Below, one piece after another: positions 54,314-63,577 of a DNA stretch of 64,000 bases. A model generated the notes under the pieces. The model was not told where the DNA came from, made no database searches, and saw only the letters and a program-made list of their open reading frames with translations. Source of the stretch: Devosia lucknowensis (GTDB lineage Bacteria > Pseudomonadota > Alphaproteobacteria > Rhizobiales > Devosiaceae); contig NZ_FXWK01000002.1 of NCBI RefSeq assembly GCF_900177655.1, forward strand, positions 248,001-312,000. The letters run 5' to 3'. The position numbers and the translations under genes were made by a program. Position 1 is the first letter of the stretch. Each line of letters starts with the position of its first letter.

Positions 54314-55444
54314 CTATGTGCACGAAGCCAAAATCTCAACTATGCGTACCTGATCAGCAGACCGCAAGCCCGGCGAAAGGGGCAGGCGTACGATGCGCTG
54401 CCAGATGTCGTCGGTAACGGTCATGTCGCCGTGGGATCGACCAAACTTCTCGCCAGCCGGAGAGGAATGGAGCGGCACATAGTGGAAGGCGGCCTGGATA
54501 CCGGCCGCGGCCAGCGCGCCGATCACGACCTGGCGCTGGGCCGCCTCGGGCAGCAGGACATAATACATATGCCCATTGTGCCGGCATTCGTCGGGCACGA
54601 TGGGTCGCCGCAGCCGACCTGACGCCTCGAGCCCAGCAAAGGCCTGGTGATAGTTGTCCCAGACTGCCAGGCGTGCGCGATTGATCGCCTCTTCCTCCTC
54701 AAACTGCGCCCACAGAAAGGCGGCAATCAATTCGCTGGGGAGATAGGATGAACCGATTTCGCGCCAGGTATACTTATCCACTTCGCCGCGGAAGAACTGG
54801 GCCCGGTCGGTGCCCTTCTCGCGGATCACTTCGGCGCGCAGCACCATGTCGGGGGAGTTGACCAGCAGCGCGCCGCCTTCGCCGGCGATGATGTTCTTGG
54901 TTTCGTGGAAGCTATAGGCGCCCAGCGTGCCGATGCTGCCAAGCGCCCTGCCCCGATAGCTCGCTCCGACGCCCTGGGCGGCGTCCTCGACGACGGCGAG
55001 CCCATGCCGATCGGCAATGGCCATGATCGTATCCATCTCACAGGCCACGCCCGCATAATGCACCGGGGCGATCGCCCGGGTTCTCGATGTGATGGCCGCC
55101 TCGATCAACCTTTCATCGAGGTTGATCGTATCCTCGCGAACATCAACAAAGACCGGGATACCCCCGCGCAGCACGAATGCATTGGCAGTCGACACGAATG
55201 TGTAGGATGGCATGATGATTTCATCGCCCGGTGCGATGTCTAGCAACAAGGCTGCCATCTCCAGTGCGGCGGTACACGAATGGGTCAGCAGAGCTCTGGC
55301 CGTGCCGGTCTTCCGTTCCAGCCAGTCGTGGCATTGCCTAGTGAAACGGCCATCGCCAGACAGCCTCTCAAGACAGGCCTGGGCGACATAGTCCATCTCC
55401 TTGCCGATGAGATGGGTGGCGTTGAATCGGATGCTCGAGGACAT
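54314..55444 (-). CDS. wecE: DegT/DnrJ family dTDP-4-keto-6-deoxyhexose aminotransferase (WecE-like)
   Basis: 376 residues from ATG 55444, chosen because the protein then begins with IRFNATHLIGKEMDY as in WecE/RffA; earlier in-frame ATGs exist. PLP-binding features are the THSCTAALEMAALLL segment, VVEDAAQGVGASYRGRALG and the catalytic Lys in SFHETKNIIAGEGGA. WecE-type enzymes make dTDP-4-amino-4,6-dideoxygalactose from the RmlB product. Lies just downstream of rmlA on the same strand. Supplies an aminosugar for the surface polysaccharide. Confidence 0.88.
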   Translation of the reverse strand: MSSSIRFNATHLIGKEMDYVAQACLERLSGDGRFTRQCHDWLERKTGTARALLTHSCTAALEMAALLLDIAPGDEIIMPSYTFVSTANAFVLRGGIPVFVDVREDTINLDERLIEAAITSRTRAIAPVHYAGVACEMDTIMAIADRHGLAVVEDAAQGVGASYRGRALGSIGTLGAYSFHETKNIIAGEGGALLVNSPDMVLRAEVIREKGTDRAQFFRGEVDKYTWREIGSSYLPSELIAAFLWAQFEEEEAINRARLAVWDNYHQAFAGLEASGRLRRPIVPDECRHNGHMYYVLLPEAAQRQVVIGALAAAGIQAAFHYVPLHSSPAGEKFGRSHGDMTVTDDIWQRIVRLPLSPGLRSADQVRIVEILASCT

Positions 55445-55469
55445 GGCAATTCCAGTCATGAGAAGTTCA

Positions 55470-56348
55470 TTAACGCTGCTGCCTTTCGGCCTCGGAGGCG
55501 ACATAGGCTAGATAGTCACGATACTCGCAGTGAGGGATAGTGTCCAAAAGCGCACGGAACCGTTCGACGCTGAGGAAGCCCCGGACCAAAGCGGCTTCTT
55601 CGGGGCAGCCGAGTTTGATCCCCTGCCGACGCTCGATTGTCTCGACATAGGAGGAGGCTTCCTGAAGGGTGCTGCTCGTGCCGGCATCTAGCCAGACAAA
55701 GCCACGATTGAGTCGAGATACCTGAAGCTCGCCCTGTTCGAGGTAGTGCCGGTTGACGTCGGTGATTTCGAACTCACCGCGCGCCGACGGCTTTAGGGAT
55801 TTGGCGATATCAACCACCTGTCGATCGTAGATATACACACCTGGCACGGCGAAATTTGAGCGGGGGACGCTTGGTTTTTCCTCGATAGAAATGGCCTGGC
55901 CATCGGCGCCGAACTCGACCACGCCATATTGGTTGGGATGCTTGACGTGATAGGCGAAGATCAACGCGCCGGACTTGAACGTCGACACGGCCTGAGGGAA
56001 GGCATTGCCGCCGAAGAAAATGTTGTCGCCCAGCATGAGGGCGACGTTCTCGTCGGCCACGAAATCCTCAGCAATGACGAAGGCCTGCGCAATGCCTTCG
56101 GGCCGTTCCTGAATGCGATAGTGGATCTCGATGCCCCATTGCGTGCCGTCGCCCAAAAGCGCCCGGTAACGCGGCAGATCATGTGGTGTTGTTATGATAC
56201 AGAATTCGTGAATGCCTGCCGCAATCATCACGGTGAGCGGGTAATAAATCATCGGCTTATCATAGACGGCCTGCAGCTGCTTGCTGGACACCTTAGACAA
56301 GGGATAGAGCCGCGAGCCGTTGCCACCCGCTAGAATAATGGCTTTCAT
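55470..56348 (-). CDS. rmlA: Glucose-1-phosphate thymidylyltransferase
   Basis: 292 residues. The nucleotidyltransferase start KAIILAGGNGSRLYPLSK is followed by SKQLQAVYDKPMIYYPL, QWGIEIHYRIQERPEGIAQA, the metal-binding ALMLGDNIFFG and FVWLDAGTSSTLQEAS. It makes dTDP-glucose from dTTP and glucose-1-phosphate, the first step toward the sugars built by RmlB and WecE. Divergent from the membrane protein gene at 56518. Confidence 0.95.
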   Translation of the reverse strand: MKAIILAGGNGSRLYPLSKVSSKQLQAVYDKPMIYYPLTVMIAAGIHEFCIITTPHDLPRYRALLGDGTQWGIEIHYRIQERPEGIAQAFVIAEDFVADENVALMLGDNIFFGGNAFPQAVSTFKSGALIFAYHVKHPNQYGVVEFGADGQAISIEEKPSVPRSNFAVPGVYIYDRQVVDIAKSLKPSARGEFEITDVNRHYLEQGELQVSRLNRGFVWLDAGTSSTLQEASSYVETIERRQGIKLGCPEEAALVRGFLSVERFRALLDTIPHCEYRDYLAYVASEAERQQR

Positions 56349-56517
56349 GCCTCAACGCCCCCATAAACGCGCCTTCCTGAAAGTGAATTGCGTATCAGAA
56401 GGTCGCTAGGGAGAAAATCTATAAAATGGAATATGAAAAACTAGTTTGGCACGATACACAGCGCGTGGTGCCGACCCCGCCGTAAAGAGAATTGCCCCCT
56501 CACCGAGCCGCCGCACG

Positions 56518-57950
56518 ATGCGCCCCCTTGTAGCCTACATCCTCTGCGCAGCACGCGCGCCCGCAATGTCGATCTGCTCTGTTCTATTGCTTCTGCATAC
56601 GGGATTCGATGCCTACTGGCCTGCATTCAGCGACGACGTCACATTCAATCATCAGATTCGAACCTTTGCAGCTGTGGGATTTTCGGGGGGGTACTACACC
56701 ATCGGCGAGCTGCCGCCGCCTGCATCGTTTACCCATTTTGGGGCCCATGGTCCGTTTTATCCCGCGCTCTATGGGCTGTTGTTATGGCCGCTCGGGGCAT
56801 CCGTCTCCGGGCCGATCTGGGTGCACCATAGCGTAATGTATGCGGCAACGTTGTTCGGGCTGCTGCTTGCCCGACCGACCGCGGCTGGCGCCCTGGCGAT
56901 GGCCGTTGTCATTGCGACGTTCTGGCCGGCAATTGCCATGCTGACTGCCTCCATGCAGGAGGGATTACATTTCAGCATCGCAATCCTTGGTGCTGCCGCA
57001 GCCTTCCACAAAAGGACCTCGATCGGCACGGCGTTGTATATGGCCGCAAGCCTGGTCCGCCCGACCTGGGCGCTCGGATTAGTTACGCTGATCCGAAAGC
57101 CGAGAAACGTTTCGAGCTTCGCGGTACTGGTGGGCGGTGTTGCGCTGTTTTCGGTCGGTTCGCTTATGGCCTTCATGTTTATTGCGGCCCCTGTTCCGAG
57201 GGGAATTGTAGAGCGCGCCCAAGATGCCATCGGGAGCGGAGGGATTGGCTCGCAGACAGCCGGGCTCGCTGTATACTACGGCCAAAAAGCCCTCGCGAAC
57301 CTGACATTCGTCATGTCGCCGTCCCGCTGGCAGCCTCTCGAAGGTCAGGTCCTAGTTCTTTCTGCGGTCGCTTTGCTCCTTGCTCTCCGGCGCGACGCGG
57401 ACTGGAGATTACGGATGTCGGCTACAGTGCTCGCCGGGATGCTCACTCTGGTAATAGTTTTCTATGATGCCGACAGCTATAGAGGGTTTAGGACCTTGGC
57501 CCATTCACGTTACTCGCCCTCGTCAGTGCCGTGCTATGTATCGGCAGTAAAAAGGTCGCCGCACTACTAGTTGGCATCAATCTGATATTTGTCGGCTCGT
57601 TCGTCCACTTCGTCCAACAGAATCGCGAGCCGGCATTCGGCTCGAATCATTTGGCTCTCGCAAGCATTGCCGACGAGTTGTCGGATCGAATGAGGTTTGA
57701 CATTACGGCAGACCCTTGGTGCAATACCGTTCTTATTGACTACATGGATTTGGGCGCGATAGCAGCGACTATACCCCCGGGGTTTGGATTATCTGTTGTC
57801 GCAGAGCCGAAGCGGGTGCCTGATAGCCCAAGATCGGCATTTATCATGATTTCGTCTGGCACTACAGAAGCCATGAAGTTTTCGTACGAAGTTGTATACC
57901 GATCCGACGATTTTTCGATTCTTAGAAATTCACTCAGCGAATGCAAATAA
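56518..57950 (+). pseudogene. Polytopic membrane protein, frameshifted (GT-C-like)
   Basis: From ATG 56518 the frame encodes a multi-helix membrane protein: FSDDVTFNHQIRTFAAVGF near the N-terminus, then about eight hydrophobic segments, until VFYDADSYRGFRTLA. At the short C-run 57500-57502 the expected continuation, PFTLLALVSAVLCIGSKKVA, switches frame and then reads on to 57950 with another helix and a soluble tail. A one-base loss in GGCCCA explains it. Total length would be about 477 residues. The layout (periplasmic loop with Asp residues after TM1, many helices) recalls GT-C glycosyltransferases, without a firm family match. Could be a sequencing error. Confidence 0.7.
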
Positions 57951-59107
57951 AAATGACAACAGATCAGTCTAATACAGGCGCCAGACGTATTCGGGATATC
58001 TCGCTATTTGTAATTGTATTCTTATTTTTTGCTTTTGTGTTTTTGCAGTTTATGCTCACAAACAGTAGCAGCGATCTTCACCTGCACATAAGATACGCGG
58101 AGGAGATCAAATCATTTTCGGATATCCACTCGCCGCATTTTCTCTTTCAGATAACGATCAATTTCATTCACTTCATTACGGGTCTGTCCCACAGCTTATC
58201 CACGGCTACGCTTCTGGGCATTTGCTACGGAGCTATGGCCATTCTGATCGCCCACAGAATACTGCGCACCGGCATGTGTCTTGATGCGAGTATGGTTTAT
58301 GGATCGACATTCCTTGTCCTGGTCGCGTCCCATATTTTTGCGGTGACGATCCTTGTGCCAAATTTCTACTACAATTATCTTGTCCCGATAACCTATCACA
58401 ACCCGACCCAGCAACTGAACAAGGTGTTCGCCGTTGCTATATGGTTCATCTATTGTGATTTGGCTCTCTCGAAAGAGAATAACTGGTCACCTGCGAAGTT
58501 GGCGCTGTTGTCGGGCCTTTGCGTTGTTTCGGCGGTGGCAAAGCCATCATTTTTGATAGCATTCCTGCCGATAAGTGGCGTCATTGCATTGTTTGATCTC
58601 TGGCGCAGACAGTGGCGCAGAGCATTCAACTACGCCCTGGCAATGATCCCAGTCACTCTCGTTCTTGTGTGGCAGTTCGGTTCACACTACGGCGCATCGG
58701 AAAAGGGAGGTATCATCTTTGCTCCGTTTGTGGTTTTCCCAAACCCCGTACAGTACCTTCTGATGATTCCGATGTCGCTTGCATTTCCGATCGTGGTCAC
58801 GATCTGCTTTTGGAGGGAAGCGAAACACTCGCGCGCCTTGCAAATGGCTTGGTCATTTATGCTCTTGGCGCTGTTTTACACCCTGTTTTTGGCAGAATCG
58901 CAAGATATTGGGTCCGGAAACTTCGCCTGGACCGCCCAGACTGGGGCTTTTTTGTTATATATTGAATCTCTATTGCTCGTGATGGAACGCCGCGCCGCCA
59001 CTGGCCGCTTCAAAACGATACCGATCGCCGTTCTAGGGGTTCACGTCGCCTGTGGGTTTGTCTTTGCCGGAGCCAGCGCATTCTGGCCCGCACCACTATG
59101 GCAGTAG
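57941..59107 (+). CDS. Polytopic membrane protein of the polysaccharide cluster
   Basis: 388 residues (ATG 57941; ATG 57953 possible, no clear ribosome site for either). About ten hydrophobic segments, beginning ISLFVIVFLFFAFVFLQFML. The first periplasmic loop contains SSSDLHLHIRYAEEI, a pattern of Asp and His after TM1 seen in GT-C-type enzymes and related surface-glycan proteins. The first ~400 bases are clearly more AT-rich than the flanking genes, a sign of separate origin. It overlaps the end of the preceding frameshifted gene by ten bases. Exact role unknown. Confidence 0.75.
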   Translation: MQIKMTTDQSNTGARRIRDISLFVIVFLFFAFVFLQFMLTNSSSDLHLHIRYAEEIKSFSDIHSPHFLFQITINFIHFITGLSHSLSTATLLGICYGAMAILIAHRILRTGMCLDASMVYGSTFLVLVASHIFAVTILVPNFYYNYLVPITYHNPTQQLNKVFAVAIWFIYCDLALSKENNWSPAKLALLSGLCVVSAVAKPSFLIAFLPISGVIALFDLWRRQWRRAFNYALAMIPVTLVLVWQFGSHYGASEKGGIIFAPFVVFPNPVQYLLMIPMSLAFPIVVTICFWREAKHSRALQMAWSFMLLALFYTLFLAESQDIGSGNFAWTAQTGAFLLYIESLLLVMERRAATGRFKTIPIAVLGVHVACGFVFAGASAFWPAPLWQ

Positions 59108-59118
59108 CGGGAATGGGA

Positions 59119-59565
59119 TCAACTTTCGCTATTGCGGCGTTCTGACCTGTTAGCGCGACTTTGCGGGAAAACCACGAAGTTGAAACAAAGGAAAAGGAAG
59201 CCTGCCACCATGAAGATGGCAAGGCCTTGAATGACCTGGTGCGGGTAGCCAAGCCGATCTACCAGGATATAGAGGAGGGCAAAATTGAGCCCATAGCCGC
59301 AGAGATGGGCAACGCCATAGCGTATGGCGCTACCCACGACACTGCCGCCATAGCTGAAGGCGAGCTTTCGATGGCTGAAATAGCCCGCCACAGCGCCGAC
59401 TGCATATAGTAGTGTCATAGTGGTTTTGGGGCCTGCGCCCAACCAGGTCAGCCCAAGATAGAGCAGATACCCCGAAAAATTTAGGGCAAGGCCGATTACG
59501 CCGTAGCGTATCAGCCGTGTCAACGTATCGCGCAAAACTGCCAAATCAGTCACTGGCCACCGCAA
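59119..59565 (-). CDS. GtrA-like family membrane protein
   Basis: 148 residues with four predicted helices: RYGVIGLALNFSGYLLYLGLTWLG, YAVGAVAGYFSHRKLAFSY (a GtrA hallmark), RYGVAHLCGYGLNFALLYILV and FMVAGFLFLCFNFVVF. GtrA-like proteins are thought to flip polyprenol-linked sugars. Its start overlaps the upstream gene by about 20 bases (GTG 59553 is an alternative). Last gene of the minus-strand polysaccharide block. Confidence 0.88.
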   Translation of the reverse strand: MRWPVTDLAVLRDTLTRLIRYGVIGLALNFSGYLLYLGLTWLGAGPKTTMTLLYAVGAVAGYFSHRKLAFSYGGSVVGSAIRYGVAHLCGYGLNFALLYILVDRLGYPHQVIQGLAIFMVAGFLFLCFNFVVFPQSRANRSERRNSES

Positions 59566-60451
59566 GACCGAAACCGGTCTGACCGTAGCCGTTGCCGTTA
59601 TAGAGCATAAATAGCTTGCCCTTGTGGCGGAACACGAAGGGATATTCGATCATTTCGCTGTCCCAGCCCTCGGCTGCTACATCGAAACCCGGTTCAGCAT
59701 GATGCCATTCACAACCATCTGGGCTGGTCGCATGGCCGATGCGATAGGTTTCGCCGCGGCCGCTGCGACAGGAATACCACATGGACCAGCCATCGCCATT
59801 CTGGACCACGGTGGGCCGTGAGAAGGCCTGAGCCTTCCCGAGGGCATATGGGATGACTGATCGGTCGGGTTGGAAGGCGTGTCCGTCCAACGAATGGGCG
59901 TGGCGGATGATGTGCAGCATCTCGCCATTACCGGCGTCCCAGCTCAAGGTAGAACCGTACCACATGTGATGACCGCCGCGGGCGTCGTCCATGACCCAGG
60001 GATAGGACAGGCTGATCGGGTCAGATTCACTGAGGCCGAAGAAAGGCATGTCGCCGTTAAGCGTGAGCGAAAGGTCTTTGCCTAAAACGAACCGGCCAAT
60101 CTCGCCGCGCCAGTGCTCGTTTTTAGGAATGTGCCAGCCCATAAAGAGGATGTAGCGCTGACCGCCGGCAGTGTAGCAATTACCAATGCTAACGCCGTGC
60201 GAGTAGAAGCTCTGAGATGGGCCATGGCGAAAGACCGGCTCCCGGCACGTTTCGAGCACCGCGCGAGTGACGATGTCGATGTCGACATAGCCGACCGAGG
60301 AGCGCTTCTCAACATCGCGGCCGCTGAAGAAGACGCGGAACACGTCGTCATACAGGTGGACCGGCAGGGGGTTGGCCGCGTGCGTCTGCAGCTTTTCGTG
60401 CAGCGGAGGTGCATCGTAGATCTGGCCTAGCCTGGTCCAGCGTATGGCCAT
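59546..60451 (-). CDS. Glycosidase-like beta-propeller protein (GH43/GH-J-like)
   Basis: 301 residues from ATG 60451, sharing one base with the upstream stop. The sequence has repeated WYGSTLSW, FSRPTVVQNGDGWSMWYSCR, HATSPDGCEWH and EYPFVFRHKGKLFMLYNGNGYGQTGFG blocks, the recurring pattern of five-bladed-propeller glycosidase-like proteins. No signal peptide. In polysaccharide clusters such proteins are usually of unknown activity. It may process or bind a sugar nucleotide or glycan. Confidence 0.72.
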   Translation of the reverse strand: MAIRWTRLGQIYDAPPLHEKLQTHAANPLPVHLYDDVFRVFFSGRDVEKRSSVGYVDIDIVTRAVLETCREPVFRHGPSQSFYSHGVSIGNCYTAGGQRYILFMGWHIPKNEHWRGEIGRFVLGKDLSLTLNGDMPFFGLSESDPISLSYPWVMDDARGGHHMWYGSTLSWDAGNGEMLHIIRHAHSLDGHAFQPDRSVIPYALGKAQAFSRPTVVQNGDGWSMWYSCRSGRGETYRIGHATSPDGCEWHHAEPGFDVAAEGWDSEMIEYPFVFRHKGKLFMLYNGNGYGQTGFGLAVASD

Positions 60452-61116
60452 CAAATATTCCGCAGCCGACTAGAGGGCACGCGGGAGCGCTCGGTCGCGG
60501 AGCCCAGATACACGCCCTCGGGTTCGGCATCGGTCAGGATCAAGGCGCCAGCGCCGATGACACATTTCTCGCCGATTGTCACATGGTCGCGAATTGTCGC
60601 GTTGACGCCGATGAAACAGGACGACTCGATTCGGCAGCCGCCCGAGACCACGACGTGGGAAGCGATGAAGCTGTGGTCTTCAATGGCGGAATGATGGCCA
60701 ATGTGATTGCCGCTCCAGAGCGTAACATTGTCGCCGATGGTCACAAAAGGCTGGATGGTATTGTCCTCGAGGATGAAGCAATTTTCTCCGATGCGGCCAT
60801 CGTTCAGAATAGTGGCGCGGGAACTGACATAGCTGGCGAGCCGGTAGCCAAGCCCTTTGGCATCGAGATATTTCTGACGCCGGACGGCGTTGAGCTTGCT
60901 GTAACTGAGAGCGACGAAAAGATCATGTTCGTCCGGAGCGAACTGGCCCGGCAGCTCATCGAAAGCAATGACCGGTAGATCGCAGAAGCGGCCCGCGCCC
61001 AGATACTCCCGGTCCACGGTGAAGCCGATGACCTCGTAATTGGTGTCGGTAGAGAAGTAGTACCAGGCAAGCTGAGCTATGTCGCCGGTGCCGAAAATGA
61101 CCAGTTTTTTCTTCAC
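60451..61116 (-). CDS. NeuD/PglD-like sugar O- or N-acyltransferase
   Basis: 221 residues from GTG 61116, which overlaps the methyltransferase stop (GTGA). An N-terminal Rossmann-like part (LVIFGTGDIAQLAWYYF) precedes a left-handed beta-helix with hexapeptide repeats (ENCFILEDNTIQPFVTIGDN, IEDHSFIASHVVVSGG, IGVNATIRDHVTIGEKCVIG) and the catalytic His in GNHIGHHSAIEDH. It could acylate the 4-amino sugar formed by the WecE-type enzyme. Confidence 0.85.
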   Translation of the reverse strand: MKKKLVIFGTGDIAQLAWYYFSTDTNYEVIGFTVDREYLGAGRFCDLPVIAFDELPGQFAPDEHDLFVALSYSKLNAVRRQKYLDAKGLGYRLASYVSSRATILNDGRIGENCFILEDNTIQPFVTIGDNVTLWSGNHIGHHSAIEDHSFIASHVVVSGGCRIESSCFIGVNATIRDHVTIGEKCVIGAGALILTDAEPEGVYLGSATERSRVPSSRLRNI

Positions 61117-61757
61117 GGATCGGTCCTGACCAGAATGGTGAATTCGTACAGGCCGTAATCGTGCAAAAGGGCGACATTCCGGGAATAGCGCTGCCGGCAG
61201 AGATCGAACACGGCGGATGGCGACGCGTAATAGAGATCGGAGCGCATCCGGTCCGCGTCGGAATAGGCTGTCAGGCAATTGAAGGAGAAGCCGCGCCGGC
61301 TAGTGCGCGCGATAAGGTCGAGCGTCTCGACCATATAGGCCCACCACTGGTCGTCGGAATGGCCGAGCCGGACGTTGAAAATGCCGCTGGCAAAGCCATA
61401 ATCGGCAACGCGACCCGGATCGGAGCCGATCACGAAGGCGGCACCCGAATTGTCACCGAATTCGACCTGACCGGCTGCGACCATATCGGCGGAGATGTCA
61501 CAACCAAGGTAGTCGAGACCGGTGTGATGCTCGCGCAAAAAGGCAAACATGGCGCCATAGCCGCAGCCGATGTCGTTAACCGAAAAATTGGGCTGGGCGC
61601 CGATGATGCGGACCAGTTGCTCGAAGCGGAGCAGTTGGCTGGCATCACCATTCCAGTCGACACCTTTGGCTGTAGTTCCATGTTCAGCGAGCCTCGCAGC
61701 ATAGTAGCGCTCCACATCGCCCAGAAGGCTCAGCTCATCGGAAGAACGAGATGTCAT
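61113..61757 (-). CDS. SAM-dependent methyltransferase
   Basis: 214 residues with class I methyltransferase motif I VNDIGCGYGAMFAFL (about residue 60), the acidic residue in YLGCDISADMV, and a post-motif GIFNVRLGHSDDQWW. Soluble. Directly upstream of the acyltransferase with overlapping ends, 12 bp after the WbqC gene. Likely modifies the cluster's sugar or its precursor. Confidence 0.85.
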   Translation of the reverse strand: MTSRSSDELSLLGDVERYYAARLAEHGTTAKGVDWNGDASQLLRFEQLVRIIGAQPNFSVNDIGCGYGAMFAFLREHHTGLDYLGCDISADMVAAGQVEFGDNSGAAFVIGSDPGRVADYGFASGIFNVRLGHSDDQWWAYMVETLDLIARTSRRGFSFNCLTAYSDADRMRSDLYYASPSAVFDLCRQRYSRNVALLHDYGLYEFTILVRTDP

Positions 61758-61769
61758 GACTGTTTGGTC

Positions 61770-62471
61770 CTATGCAGGTTTGCGCTGGACATATTTCATT
61801 GCCTCGGGAGCATTGGCGCCGGAATTGAACAGCAGATCCACAATGCTGACGCCGTGGACGAATTCTCCCCAAAGCTGGGGATACGTTGGATAGCCACCGT
61901 AATCAAACCATTCGACAGCAATACCGAGATCGGCGAAGACCGTTTCGTCGAGATATTCCCGGGCAGCGGGTCCCGAAATATAGGTGGTCGCGCCGGCCTG
62001 TCGGCACAGATCGGCCAACCGCTCGCTCTTGCCTTCGGCGAGCGAATAATCCCAGGAATTGAAGATCGTCGTTCCGATACCCAAATAGTCGCAGATCGTT
62101 TCGATGAATCGGCGGTTGACGTCGGAAATATTGTCGTAATGCTCACGATAAAGCGGCTCTAGCACCGCCGAGACCTCCCTGAAATGGGGGGCCCGGGCAT
62201 AGTTGGCGCAAAGCGTCTTCCAATGCGCCTCGGCCCAGGATGGATCCTGGATCTCGGTCTCACGGATAGTCTGGGTATATTTGCCCTTCACCTTTACCGG
62301 AACGGTCAGCCATTGCGTACCCTGCGGGGTCTTGATGAGATTGCGATTGCGCCAGTCGCGGCGTGTGAACTGCATCTCATCATAGAGAATGAACTGATCT
62401 ACGGCGGCGATTAGATCGAAATAACCCTTCCAGGGAATATAGTTGGACTGAACTATCGCCACCCTCGTCAT
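61770..62471 (-). CDS. WbqC family protein
   Basis: 233 residues from ATG 62471, overlapping the rmlB stop (ATGA). The WbqC-type start [24 protein letters not shown] is followed by [29 protein letters not shown] and [12 protein letters not shown]. The family is found in O-antigen and capsule clusters; its role in making modified (often N-acylated) dTDP sugars is not settled. Confidence 0.9.
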   Translation of the reverse strand: MTRVAIVQSNYIPWKGYFDLIAAVDQFILYDEMQFTRRDWRNRNLIKTPQGTQWLTVPVKVKGKYTQTIRETEIQDPSWAEAHWKTLCANYARAPHFREVSAVLEPLYREHYDNISDVNRRFIETICDYLGIGTTIFNSWDYSLAEGKSERLADLCRQAGATTYISGPAAREYLDETVFADLGIAVEWFDYGGYPTYPQLWGEFVHGVSIVDLLFNSGANAPEAMKYVQRKPA

Positions 62472-63508
62472 GCCAGTACCCTGCCCTGATCGCGACGCTT
62501 CAGGGCATCGGTCACCCACTGGCCGTGATCGAGATACCAGCGCACAGTCTTGCGCAGGCCACTGGCGAGCTGCTCAGTGGGCTGCCAGCCAACCTCCTTA
62601 GTAATTTTGCTGCTGTTGATAGCATAGCGGAAATCGTGTCCGGCCCGGTCGGTGACGAAGGAAATCTGCTCGCCGTAGGATCGCTTCGAAGGCAGGGGCG
62701 CCATTTCGTCGAGCAGGTTGCAGATCATGCGCACGAGATCAATGTTGGCGACCTCATTATTGCCACCGACATTATAGGTTTCACCGACGCGGCCACGGTC
62801 GAGCACGGCGCGGATGGCGGAGCAATGGTCGGCGACGTAGAGCCAATCACGGATATTGGTGCCATTGCCATAGACCGGGATCGGCGCGCCGGACAGGGCG
62901 GACCGGATGGCAACAGGAATGAGCTTTTCCGGATATTGATAGGGCCCGTAATTGTTCGAACAATTTGTAGTCAGGACAGGCAAGCCAAAGGAGTGGTGGT
63001 AGGACCTCACCAGATGGTCCGATGCGGCCTTGGATGCCGAATAGGGGCTGTTGGGGGCATAGGCAGTGGTCTCGGTGAAAGCGGGAGCGTCCGAAGGAAG
63101 ACTGCCATAGACTTCGTCGGTCGACACATGCAGAAAACGGAACGCGGCGCGTTCCCCGACAGCGCCTTGATCGAGATAAAGTCGCACCGCCTCGAGCAGT
63201 TCGAACGTGCCCACGACATTGGTCTGGATAAAGGCTGATGGCCCAGTAATGGAGCGATCGACGTGGGACTCGGCTGCAAAATGCAGCACTGCACGCGGAC
63301 GATGGGTGGCTAGTGCCTGCGCGACAAGTCCGCGATCGGCGATGTCACCCACAACCAGAGTATGCCGATCGTGATCAGGGAGGTTGCCGGGATTGCCGGC
63401 ATAGGTGAGGCTATCAAGAGTGACAACCGGCTCGCTGGAACGGCGCAACCAGTCGGTCACAAAATTGGCCCCTATGAAACCGGCGCCACCCGTTACCAGT
63501 ATCGTCAT
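62468..63508 (-). CDS. rmlB: dTDP-glucose 4,6-dehydratase
   Basis: 346 residues, extended SDR. NAD-binding GGAGFIGAN is near the start, then [36 protein letters not shown] with the catalytic Thr-Asp-Glu, and [10 protein letters not shown] with the YxxxK pair. It converts dTDP-glucose to dTDP-4-keto-6-deoxyglucose, the substrate for the WecE-type aminotransferase. It heads the minus-strand block of six genes (63508 to 59119). No rmlC or rmlD is in the window, so rhamnose is not made by this stretch alone. Confidence 0.95.
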   Translation of the reverse strand: MTILVTGGAGFIGANFVTDWLRRSSEPVVTLDSLTYAGNPGNLPDHDRHTLVVGDIADRGLVAQALATHRPRAVLHFAAESHVDRSITGPSAFIQTNVVGTFELLEAVRLYLDQGAVGERAAFRFLHVSTDEVYGSLPSDAPAFTETTAYAPNSPYSASKAASDHLVRSYHHSFGLPVLTTNCSNNYGPYQYPEKLIPVAIRSALSGAPIPVYGNGTNIRDWLYVADHCSAIRAVLDRGRVGETYNVGGNNEVANIDLVRMICNLLDEMAPLPSKRSYGEQISFVTDRAGHDFRYAINSSKITKEVGWQPTEQLASGLRKTVRWYLDHGQWVTDALKRRDQGRVLA

Positions 63509-63577
63509 TCCACACCGAATCCTGTTGAATAATGTGACGTGTCGAGTATCAATTTGATCGCCTCAACGCCATAAGCC

